Assembly (NCBI GenBank): GCA_004352715.1
Contig: SCFE01000003.1
Location: 4,364,822-4,428,821 of the forward strand
Origin: Hofstenia miamia
Taxonomy: Eukaryota > Xenacoelomorpha > Acoela
Length of the DNA stretch: 64,000 nucleotides
Reading direction: 5' to 3'
This document shows positions 54,800 through 64,000 of the stretch, one piece after another. The stretch's first letter is position 1. Every line of letters starts with the position of its first letter. The position numbers were made by a program, and so were the translations under genes. Below the pieces are notes generated by a model. The model saw nothing but the letters and a program-made list of their open reading frames with translations, searched no databases and was not told the origin of the DNA.

Positions 54800-57590
54800 A
54801 TTTTTTAGTGTGTGATTTATTTACTTTTTCCTCAAAATATAAAATTTTTCATTGTCAGCAAATGCTACGCCTCATAGTTTGTTCTGCTATATATACAGCG
54901 CCATTTTTGTAAAAAATTTAGTTTATATTTTGTCCTCGGAAACTAAAAAATTTTATTAAGTATCAATCTTATCTTTTTATTCCTTTTTATTTTGCATAAT
55001 ATATTTGGCTCTCAACTATCATTTTGATACTCCACTAAAACATATTTCCTGCTTTTTTGTTGAAGCAGATGCATTCAGGTGGCTGTTGCTTCCAGTGAAC
55101 AACTTCTTAGATAGCTCAGAATGATCAAGAACTGCTCTTAAACAATGATGAGTGATGACTCACTAGAAGAACTTTTGCTCTATATTGTGAAAAATATTTG
55201 AAAGAAAATTTGAAAATGGACAATGTAATAATAACTGATGGTTACAATTGAATAAACAGTGATTAGTTTTTATATATATGTGTATTTGAAGTTTCCAAAA
55301 CATATTGATTTTTCAATATTATTGGCAAAGCAATCAAAAGTCAACTAAGTTTTTGTTTATGTACATAGACTTTTAGCAGAAACATTTTTACCATTGAATT
55401 AGGGTAGGAGAACATTTAGTGCTTCTAATTATAAACGATTAATTTCAATAGGATTGCATGAGATAGACTTTTGCTTTGGAAGTTGAATTCCTTTGTAACA
55501 AATAAATAATGTAATGAAATTCGGTTTAGGGGGTTTTTGTCATCAACCCAAAGATTTGAAGGGCTAATGAAAGAATTCTGGAATAAAAAATTTTTTTGTA
55601 CAACCCTAGTGCACATACATATATAATGCCTGTTTTTACTCTGAAACCAATAGTTTTGTGTATGGTAAACATACTTGAAAAGCAAAATATGTATTCCAAA
55701 ATGTCTTTTAAAAAAAGTAACGTCTTATAATTCCATAACATATTAATAGCAAAAGAAAACCTGATGCTTAAACCTGTTATATATATATATATATAAAAGT
55801 GTTTACATGTATAAAACATGGCAACATTATTAAGCAATGATAGAAAAAAACAATTAATAACTAATGAGTGATCCATGATGTCATTGTAGGGTGGGGCTAA
55901 AAACCAATCATAATTGCATAGCCAGAGTGTCCAATTCTAAGCAAAGTTAGATTCCCCTAAATGTGTTCAACTGTTGAAAAGTACTTGTTAAATAATCGCC
56001 AATGGAATTCAACTTTTCATGTAGCAACATGTATTGCGTTGTCTGTGCGGAATGTAAAAGTCTCACCTGCTTATTAGATCATATTGCAATATGTTTAAAA
56101 GTTCAAATTTTTAATATGGCCACTTCTTAAATATATATTCAGTCTGAAATTAATGTTGAATTACTGTAATACTATCTTTATTTATACCTATGAATTTCAG
56201 TTATTATCAATATTTATGATTAATTAAATCCTTTAATTGCAATAGTTTTATTAAAGCCAGTTGGCTGCATACTTCAGAATGCTCTGAAAAGCTTCTACAA
56301 CACGAATGTTGTTTATAGTGATCCTCAACAAACACAGTAAACTCATTTTTAGCAATTTCATGTAAAAAAAATTCTTTCATTGCCTATGTTCTTCCAAGAT
56401 CACTCAAACATGTTCATTGCATCATCAACGACTGCTCATAAATATTTTATTGATTTTACCAGTAAGAAATCATCTAGGAACATTAGAGGACGTCAGACCA
56501 TCTCCACTATTTCTAATCATCTAATCAAATGTGTACTATAATTCTTATACTATAATATTATACCAGACATCATGATCAAATAATTTTAAAATTATTGAAA
56601 GCATTTATATAAAGTCCTTCCAAACAAGTCTAAACACCAACGAAGTTTACATTCATAAGTTAAATTTACCATTATATAAAATTTAGATTGTTTAACTATT
56701 ACTTAATAGAAGCAACAATTTGTAAAGAAGTTATTAAGACTAATAAAATTCCTAAAAACAACGAACTACAGTAATATTTTAGAGCAGTTGTTTTATGATA
56801 GCTGTGTGTTCTAAGCGCTTCTTAATGAACTTACACTGTCATTATAGAGTAGTACATATTTTTCATTTAAAAAACAATACTGCGTAAAATCTACTAGTGC
56901 GCAAAGAATGTTGTGACTAATGGAGTTTCCCAGTATTAAAGTTAACCTATGTAATACGAAAATATTCCTATATTCCTCAAATTAAAATTTTTTCCCTACT
57001 CAAAATTCTTACTCTTTAATTATATTTTCCATATTTATCCTGTGCTGACAATAATTCAGTTGTATTTTCTTTTAATGCATATAAACCAATTTTCTCAGGT
57101 CCAGAATATTTTTAACTGTTTCAGCCAGGATCATATTGTAGCTGATTTTGAAACGAATTTTTTATATTTTCCGTAATCTTCAGTTCATTCGTCGTATGTA
57201 ATGTAAAATCTAATTTGGGCCTGATTATAAAATTTGAATCGCACATTCAAGAGATAAATGTTTATTGTGAACCATGTTCATTTCAATTTCCAGAATCTAA
57301 CCAATGCCTTCTTGTAAGAACGCCTTCATCTAAGTAATCAAATTTAGAATATAGAGAAATCATTTCAAGTTCCATAAAAGATTTTATTCTCGCAATTTCT
57401 GAAATTTGATTAAAAACACTCATTTTGACAGTAGATGACCCATTAATGAAACTCCTAAGCTATTTTAAAAAGTTAGATTATTGAACAATACATTGAGAAA
57501 ATCCAAAAGTAAAGTCTCTGAGTTTAAATTAATAATCTAAATAATGTTTCATATGTTACAAACGTGAAGCTCAGTAAAAAATTAATTATC
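54800..57590. other. No recognisable gene; short (AT)n at about 55,777-55,794
   Basis: AT-rich, CpG-poor sequence with short open frames that lack motifs. Nothing supportable on either strand. Confidence 0.45.
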
Positions 57591-57594
57591 ACTT

Positions 57595-57790
57595 ACATTT
57601 TCTAAAACTAAAGACTTAATATTAATCAATAAAGCATTGCCTACTAAAATTGACTAACTTGTATTAGCTGAGACCAATATGGCATGCTATGAACTATTGA
57701 AACTCTTGAAATTTATATTGAAATTCTTAGTAATTTTAAATCAGCCACCTCATTAAAAAAGGAATTCTTCACACATAAAACGGCTATAGA
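57595..57790 (+). pseudogene. Possible LINE endonuclease remnant related to 60.7-61.4 kb
   Basis: Nucleotide landmarks shared with 61,090-61,290: GCATTGCCTACTA-AAT (57,632), then ATTGAAATTCTTAGTAATTT (57,716), giving IEILSNFKSATSLKKEF against IENIDNFKSSLSLENKF. The order and spacing differ slightly. Too decayed to place exactly. Confidence 0.4.
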
Positions 57791-58812
57791 AAACGTTAAC
57801 ATTGTAAATCGTAGTTCATTCAACAATTCATCAAAGATGTATATATGACTTAAATGTCTATAAGAAATTCAATTTTGTTTACCTAGAAAAATACAATGCC
57901 CTAACTTAACTATAAAATCAATTCTTTAGCTTAAGACAAACAGGTCAAGTGGTTCTATAGGCATTCCCAAATGAGCTCCTAATGTTCCGGCAGACATCAT
58001 TGCAAACCCTTCAAATTATGTGTTAATTCTATTAAAACTCAATTCTGTAGTATACAATTCAAAACCTATTCAAAGAGTAGTTCGCTACATTAGTTAAACT
58101 TAGGTGACACTCACGTGTTTTTGTGCTGTTCAATGCTTGTTGAATGAATCATAATATCTGCGTTTATCTCTACAAAACCCATTCTAGACATTAATAGTAT
58201 CGCATTTACCTTTAATAAACTTGATAAAAATGTTAGATCATGACATTGTAGTAATAAACTTATAGGCAATATATTTAGTCTTGATTCAATTGATCTTACT
58301 CGGATATTTTGTTCATGACCATGAAACCATTGGAGCATCACTTTTGCAAAAATTCAAGTTTATTAAGATTTTGTTGACTAGGATACCAAATGACACACAG
58401 TTAATTTCGATTTTATTAACTTCCTTTTCAATGTTTGAGATTCGACATTTTGTTATTTAAATCATCTTCAGTTTTATTGACCATGGCCCTGTCCGTAAAT
58501 AAATATGGACTAGTTGGAATGGTTTCTTGTATACTATTCAAACAAATTTGTTACCTTTCTTAAATTTTAACATTTTTCTAATAGAGAATAAGCTTTCTGA
58601 TAGAATAAAGTGTATTAGACTTCAATTTTTGGCTTCGGAGTTACAATGTGCAACATGTGTAAATGATGTTACATCAGAGAATTCGGCTCTTCAGCTGTTT
58701 TCGATTTTGTAAAGGTTCTGTGAATTGGCTCAGATTTAAGACAAGCGGTTTTTACATAATGTTGATCATATCTCTAAGCAGTTATATAACCTTTGATTTT
58801 AACATATTCTAC

Positions 58813-59172
58813 TTATTTGCTTTTTACAACAAACATGTTTTGCCCTATGGAACTATGCGAAGGGGCATTATCGATTACAATGGCCAAATTTTCCATTGCA
58901 AATCCTCTTGCAACCACGTTTTCCAACATTTCATTAAAAAATATTCTAAACTTTTTTTTTGTGATAGAACCTCTTTTGCGGTGATAATCAATTCCAACAG
59001 TTTGTCCGTACATACCCACGATATGAACATTAGGACCTTTAATATTTGGGAGGGATATCTGTGGCTTTCGAACCCTTAATACTGCGTCCATAATTTCTTC
59101 TACAAAAGAGGTTTGTATTTGTTTCGTATTAATGTGCTTAATAAAAGTCATACACACTAATAAATCGCACAT
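58813..59172 (-). pseudogene. DDE_3 (IS630/mariner-superfamily) transposase fragment
   Basis: A 119-codon minus-strand frame with KGPNVHIVGMYGQTVGIDYH, RKRGSITKKKFRIFFNEML and LAIVIDNAPSHSSI. The K-G-P-N-x-H-I-x-G...R-G-S...D-N-A-P-x-H order is the middle of DDE_3 transposases; D in V-I-D-N-A-P-S-H is the second catalytic Asp. The first Asp and the C-terminal Glu region are not found. The frame is unbroken within the fragment. Confidence 0.75.
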
Positions 59173-59860
59173 TTTATCAATATAACTTAAACAACCAAAA
59201 TATTTTTACTGTACTGATTCCTATAATGATAAGCAAAGAATATGCCTATGTGTACATAATTGGAAATGAATAATGCATTATTTCTGGATCTATACTTATA
59301 TAAAACAATTTCACAAGTAAATATTACAAAAATATACAATTTCAATACAAATCTTAAATGTTCAATTTAAATATTTTTATTTTCATGAAGAATAGCCATA
59401 AAATTATTGAAAATATTTGTATGAATATTTGAGTGAATATGAATTAGTAAATTAATGACAGAGTTTAGTAATGTAAATTCTAAAAATTATTTTGACTTCT
59501 ACATTGTATTTTCAATAATCAGTTTTGGGTGAATCAATTTTGTTGTTAATCAGTTTTTGGAAACACTTGTCAGAATTCATCAACATACAATATCATTTAA
59601 ACAACTTCGGAATAGCTACTACAGACAGCTTCAAAGTTCTTATTTAGTGTTTCACTCCCAATATAAACAAGGGTACTATTACAAGTTGTTATTCATCTGC
59701 AACTTAGGCTCCTAATTTTCACAATATTATGGTGAAGGTAAATAGATCATAACATTTCTCATTGGACTGAGTGTTTTTTAAACGTTTCTAAATATTGGTT
59801 AGTCATGCTCCAATGAAACTAAAATCAAATTTCTTGTGTTTTGGCCACAAAACGACCCGT

Positions 59861-60142
59861 TTAACTAACGTATCTCATTAAATTTTCCATTTGTGTTCTT
59901 GTCGTTACTTTGCACATCTTCCTTGCAACATGCTGTTGATCGTGATTGCGATTTTGTCGATTAGCCTGTATCTTCTTCAACATGCCATGATCGTCAAGTA
60001 TTTCTTCCACAAACAAAAAATACTTCAATTCTTCATGACATTTTTGTAGGCATGTTAGTATGAAACTTTCTGCGTCTTTGTGAATACGTTGATAGCAGAC
60101 TATTTGTGCAATGCTATCTGGATGAAGAACTTCTCTTCTTAA
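59861..60142 (-). CDS. Possible terminal exon or transposon piece, unidentified
   Basis: A 94-codon minus-strand frame without ATG runs to TAA at 59,861-59,863. It begins near candidate acceptors (TTAAG, GAAG, AGAG at 60,133-60,139). The translation is strongly protein-like and helical: HPDSIAQIVCYQRIHKDAES, CLQKCHEELKYFLFVEEILD, RKMCKVTTRTQMENLM. No family is recognised. Its clean frame contrasts with neighbouring debris. Confidence 0.33.
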   Translation of the reverse strand, partial: LRREVLHPDSIAQIVCYQRIHKDAESFILTCLQKCHEELKYFLFVEEILDDHGMLKKIQANRQNRNHDQQHVARKMCKVTTRTQMENLMRYVS

Positions 60143-60358
60143 TTACTAGATCCTGGTACGATTTTAAGGGTTTAAGTAAAAAGTTGGAAACAGTGTCTAA
60201 TATTATTATTTCTCTAGGCAAAAGCTCTTCATCGATTTTTGAGATAACTGACAGAAAAATCCCTTTCATTTCTTAGATTGTAAATATGGTTAAATTGACC
60301 TTTAGTTTATTAAAATATTAATATATTCATGCAATTAAGATAAAGATAATTATAGTAT

Positions 60359-60565
60359 TTATTTTGTAAATAGTGTAAAAATTGTAATGTTGTAATAGTT
60401 TAGTTGTACTCCTGTTTCACTATGTGTTGCATTTGGGACTATTATTCGGAAAGCCCGTTTCTGTATCCTCTCCAGTCGATCGCTTTGATTTTGGGTTAAC
60501 CCATAATGCCATAGCGGGGCACAATACTTAAGCAGTGACATTATCCAAATACACAGTCCTATCAA
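60359..60565 (-). pseudogene. LINE reverse transcriptase C-terminal fragment
   Basis: The minus-strand sequence LLKYCAPLWHYGLTQNQSDR then LERIQKRAFRII is the classic end block of jockey/CR1-like RTs (Y-x-x-P-V-W-x-x-x-L-T-x-x-Q-x-x-x-L-E-x-I-Q-K-R-A). Orientation is opposite to the endonuclease fragment just to its right, so they are separate insertions. Confidence 0.82.
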
Positions 60566-60689
60566 AATAACAATGTGTTAAATTGAATTTACGAAAATTT
60601 AATTAATTTGCTTGCTTATAATTTTAAGTTGAATGTACGTAATTTTAAATTTCTTGTGTAAAAGTGTAATATTTTAAATTGTAAAATGT

Positions 60690-61440
60690 ATGGATAGTTC
60701 GTGGATTGTTAATGAAATTTATGCACTACTTAGAAAGGATAGAATTTTGAACAACCCGTTAGGAAAATCCAAAGGTGGAAGTGTATTAATTTTAATTCCG
60801 AGATACGCAACGATAATAAGAGTAATAACGAAATAAATTTTGATAGTTTATAGGTAGAAATTAATAAACCAATCAAAACTTCACGTTTTAAAGAGCAGTT
60901 ATTAAATGAATCCTACTGTTGGCATAAGAAATTCTCTAATTATTTTATTCAGCAACTAGAAGACGAATTATCACTTTCCTGTTCTGAAAACAAAGACTTA
61001 GTACTTTTTGGGGATTGGAACCTAAATTTTTACAATGCTAATGATCAATGAAAGTGGTCTGTTTTTGAACACATTTAATTTAGTATTAGCCAATACAGCA
61101 TTGCCTACTAGAATGACATCGAATAGTACACGAATTAAGTACATTGTACTAGACGTAAATATATTTACAAATTTCATAAGTTTCATTCAGCCCCAAAAAA
61201 TAACATGAAAAGGATTAAAACTCCTGAAAATCGTATTGAAAATATTGATAATTTTAAATCATCCCTTTCATTAGAAAATAAGTTTCCTGTATATTCTGAA
61301 TCAGATTTCAGGTTTTTAGACATTTTTGAATTTTATTTTAACAGATTTTGCTCTGAAAAGAAAATAATGGATAAATCGAATACAAACTCCAAAGCAAACA
61401 ATACTGCTAAAAAAACTTTGGATAACTGAAACTTACAAAG
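60690..61440 (+). pseudogene. LINE endonuclease (APE-type) fragment
   Basis: Plus-strand pieces over several frames: GKSKGGSVLILIPRYA (the G-G-V-x-I block), SENKDLVLFGDWNLNFYNAN (G-D-W-N, catalytic region of LINE endonucleases), LVLANTALPTRMTSNSTRIK (the T-R-x-T/S...T-x-I-D region), then IENIDNFKSSLSLENKFPVY at the linker to RT. The same element type occurs at 63.2-63.9 kb and probably 57.6 kb. Confidence 0.7.
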
Positions 61441-61984
61441 CATAGATTCGCAAAAAGAACAAAGCATATAAAACTACGATTACTAAGCTTTTATTAAGAC
61501 ATGCATTACCATCAGTGGTACATTTTGTTCCCCATAATGACTCTTTAAGATATCAAAGAATAAAAGATTTTCATCATATATTTTACATGCTATTATTATA
61601 ATTAATCCATAAAATTAGCTTTTCAGCAGTATTATTAGTTTTCAGACATATTGTAAGTAAGAATGGAAGATGTTTCTCCATTTCTTATCAAAGTGTTTTG
61701 AACTTAAAAAACATTGTCCAAATACTGTCTGTGAAGGTTTAGGAAACACTAAGGTTTCCTCATGAATCAACAAATAGCAACATTGCTTCAAATCTATGAG
61801 CTTGAACTCGATTTTTATACAAACATCGTTATTCAATATGAGGAGTATTAAGTACATTCTCCAATGACTAAAGAAATATACGCTGATCAGAAGAATCGGT
61901 TTGATTTCATACCGCTGATCGATTTCGAATGAGATGGTCGTGCTTAGTGAACATTCTCGCTCATTATTGAACATTATTTATAAT

Positions 61985-62760
61985 ACATCATGTCAAAAAG
62001 AACTGGAGCATCTAAGTAAAATAAATCCATCCTCTAGAAAAGAAAGAAAGGACATGCACCGATTCTTATTTCAACTAAGAGAAGATGACACCAAATCTAT
62101 GATAGACAAAACTACAATGACAAAAGCAACACAGAAGGATCCTGAAAATCAATTGTCAGCCAAAATGTCGAATACTATTCATCGCAGTACTCGAAAGCTA
62201 AAGCAAATAAAACCAGATACACATTTTCTAATTTAGGGTACATCTATTTTGAGGAAGCTGCTATCACAGAAATTGTTGCATGAAAAGTAACGAGTGTAAA
62301 TTCATATCTCGGCGCAACTACAAAAGAAATGAAAGCAGTAGTTGATATGCATGAAGAGATTCACATTTACAATATTTTCATAAAGGTTGGTCGAAATGAT
62401 ATACTCAGGAACCTTACAGGCTATAAAGACTGACTACTTGAATGAATTGAACTCCGATTTAACCCACGACGTATCTTCTTAAGGGAACTTGCGCCATTTT
62501 CACACTCAAAATATAAACATAATCAGGAAGTATACAACTATAACAAAAATATACACAATATTGCAAAAACTAAAAATATTCTAACATCTAAAGTGCATAA
62601 ATTATTTTCCTTAGGCACAGAAAAAGTTAATGAATAAATATTGGCAAGATATGGCATTCATTTTTCTAAACTTGAGATCCTTGAAAGACTTCTTTGGCCG
62701 AAAACCTTAGTCTACCCATTGACCCACACATTTAATGCTCAAATACTGTGATGCCTGTTT
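61985..62760 (+). pseudogene. LINE ORF1 with SGNH-esterase-like domain (CR1-like)
   Basis: Plus-strand segments: a basic/helical N-part (KINPSSRKERKDMHRFLFQL), then LGATTKEMKAVVDMHEE (the G-A-T-T-x-x-M block of CR1 esterases), FIKVGRNDILRNL where the G-T-N-D motif has become G-R-N-D, and near the end ILARYGIHFSKLEILERLL, matching D-G-I-H-x-S containing the catalytic His region. Esterase domains in ORF1 are known from CR1-group LINEs. The Ser block near the N-terminus is not clear. It leads directly into the 2A/endonuclease segment, so it is probably the same element copy. Confidence 0.6.
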
Positions 62761-63119
62761 CTTTCTCAGTGAAATTGAAATATGCTGCACCCATCACAAC
62801 AGAGTAAGTACATCAATTCTTCATCATATGCAGGCATTGCCTCTACTCCAATGAACACAGCACTTACCCCAAATGAGGTCAGCCGCATACGACATATCAT
62901 TAACAATGGTAGGCTACTTAAGTTTATAATTGTAATGCTAGTATTTCTCAGACTATTGCAAGCAAATTTTCTCTATCACAAGAAACAACCTAGTGTAAGA
63001 AATTATGTAAAAATCATGTTAATTTTCTTATTGCTATTTTCTTGTGTTTCCAGAATATGCCCTCATTTTCCTACTAAAAACCAAATATGAAGGAAAATAA
63101 TATCCTTAGAGATTCAATA

Positions 63120-63238
63120 ATTCTAATAATAGCACACATTTGCTTTTAAGTGTCACTAAAATTGTTTATGCTGTTTTCTTAGCAAATAATATTTCAATAC
63201 TACTAATCATAGGTGACATTGAATCAAATCCAGGGCCA
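63120..63238 (+). other. 2A-like self-cleaving peptide of a LINE polyprotein
   Basis: The frame STHLLLSVTKIVYAVFL-ANNISILLIIGDIESNPGP ends in D-I-E-S-N-P-G-P (63,215-63,238), the invariant D-x-E-x-N-P-G-P core of 2A peptides, preceded by the typical L-L-I-x-G helix. 2A peptides make ribosomes skip one peptide bond between Gly and Pro, releasing the upstream protein. They are known in APE-type LINEs of sea urchins, amphioxus, molluscs and cnidarians. The long hydrophobic lead-in resembles a signal-type sequence. The downstream frame stops after KFLYL, so this copy is inactive. Confidence 0.8.
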
Positions 63239-63960
63239 AAATTTTTATACCTATGAAAAATATTGCCATAAAATGCGGCATTACAACAACTGTATAAAAT
63301 ATGTGTATTTAGACTTTCAAAATCTTTCAAATAAGTATTTACCTGCCAATCTTTTATTAATAAGATAGAAAAAAATTTAATTCTGGGTATTTCTGAAACA
63401 TGGCTGCTTGTATCAGGTCCGAATAGAATTTGGAAATCACTAGGTTACAAAATATTCAGATGTGATAGAAATTTGCTCAAGTCTGACAAAACTGAAAGAG
63501 GCGGGGTTCTATTATAATTCAAGAAAGCTGTAGGCCAATATATAGGCCAGACATACGTACCACAGATCAATTTGAAAGCTTATAGGTAGATATAGGCTTT
63601 CCTACTATACATAACAAGTGTCAAAAGCAGTTACTAAATGTCTCATATTGGCCAAAAAATGTATGTTGAAAAATTTCATTCAAGAAATTGAAAATGAAAT
63701 ACGGAATTGTGTATTAGAAAACAAACACATTCTGGTAATGAGAGAATGGAGTGTCAATTACTTTAATAGAAATGAAAGAGAGCAACTAAATTTATTTCAA
63801 AATACAGTAGACTTAAGTAGTATCAATGAAATTACACCAGGTCGCATTACGAAATATTTAAGCAGTGAATGTCAATTCTCTGATCAATCAATTATTGTTT
63901 GCATTTTTTTATAGAATCGAAACACACAAGGCAAATGCAATTTAAAGAAATTCGTGAAAA
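63239..63960 (+). pseudogene. LINE endonuclease following the 2A peptide
   Basis: Plus-strand pieces: NLILGISETWLLVSGP (E-T-W-L, catalytic Glu block), GYKIFRCDRNLLKSDKTERG then GVLL, IENEIRNCVLENKHILVM and REWSVNYFNRNEREQLNLFQ (degraded G-D-W-N-x-N-Y), SSINEITPGRITK. This is an APE-type endonuclease that nicks target DNA for target-primed reverse transcription. Frames shift several times. RT would lie beyond the right edge. Confidence 0.78.
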
Positions 63961-64000
63961 AGATCCCTCTTATTAAAATCATTTAGAAACGGAATTATCT

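Noticed and set aside
1-64000. tRNA, rRNA or CRISPR loci
   Set aside because: No tRNA A/B box pair, rRNA core or regularly spaced repeat array was found; only microsatellites and one 88-bp tandem repeat.

Overview
The window reads as repeat-dense, AT-rich DNA from a multicellular animal, most likely an invertebrate. The evidence is eukaryotic throughout: spliced exons with consensus GT/AG sites, LTR and non-LTR retrotransposons, Tc1/mariner, hAT, piggyBac and Polinton-type remnants, (TA)n arrays, and assembly gaps. I cannot name the species. No tRNA, rRNA or CRISPR was found, and no complete host gene is present.

Layout. 1-4.1 kb: a Gypsy-type LTR element family (here Gypsy-A), minus strand, with protease, zinc knuckle, coiled-coil gag, primer binding site and LTR, then a second LTR and a 3'-end fragment. 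4.52-8.66 kb: a 4.1-kb element bounded by inverted repeats of about 98 bp, holding two tandem decayed copies of what looks like a Polinton/Maverick-type capsid protein, one interrupted by a LINE. 10.6-11.9 kb: RNase H-integrase remnant of another Gypsy element. 13.4-13.9 kb: a possible terminal exon and a CCAAT-rich promoter-like stretch. 14.6-15.6 kb: dead Tc1. 19-22.2 kb: two hAT remnants in tandem, one holding a mariner derivative, the other an LTR patch. 23.1-27.0 kb: Gypsy-B, the best-preserved retroelement (gag, protease, RT, RNase H, integrase). 28.4-36.7 kb: old retroelement debris, including further Gypsy-A pieces, almost without CpG. 37-46 kb: two exons of a host gene on the minus strand encoding a DEAD-box helicase-like protein (possibly the Tudor-helicase TDRD12/Yb type), with Tc1, LINE and mariner insertions between them. 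50.4-54.8 kb: a plus-strand chain of Tc1, a DUF4817-type mariner, piggyBac and an RNase H-like fragment. 57.6-64 kb: LINE remnants, including a CR1-like ORF1 esterase, a 2A-like peptide and an endonuclease, plus a DDE_3 transposase fragment.

Two large-scale signals stand out. Blocks at about 4.3-9.65 kb and 29.7-36.74 kb have virtually no CG dinucleotides, while neighbouring repeat-rich DNA has ordinary CpG. The 4.1-kb inverted-repeat element with capsid-like genes is the strongest candidate for a little-described mobile element. Several single-N joins and a gap flanked by exact duplicates point to local assembly errors. All reading was by eye; no database search was run.
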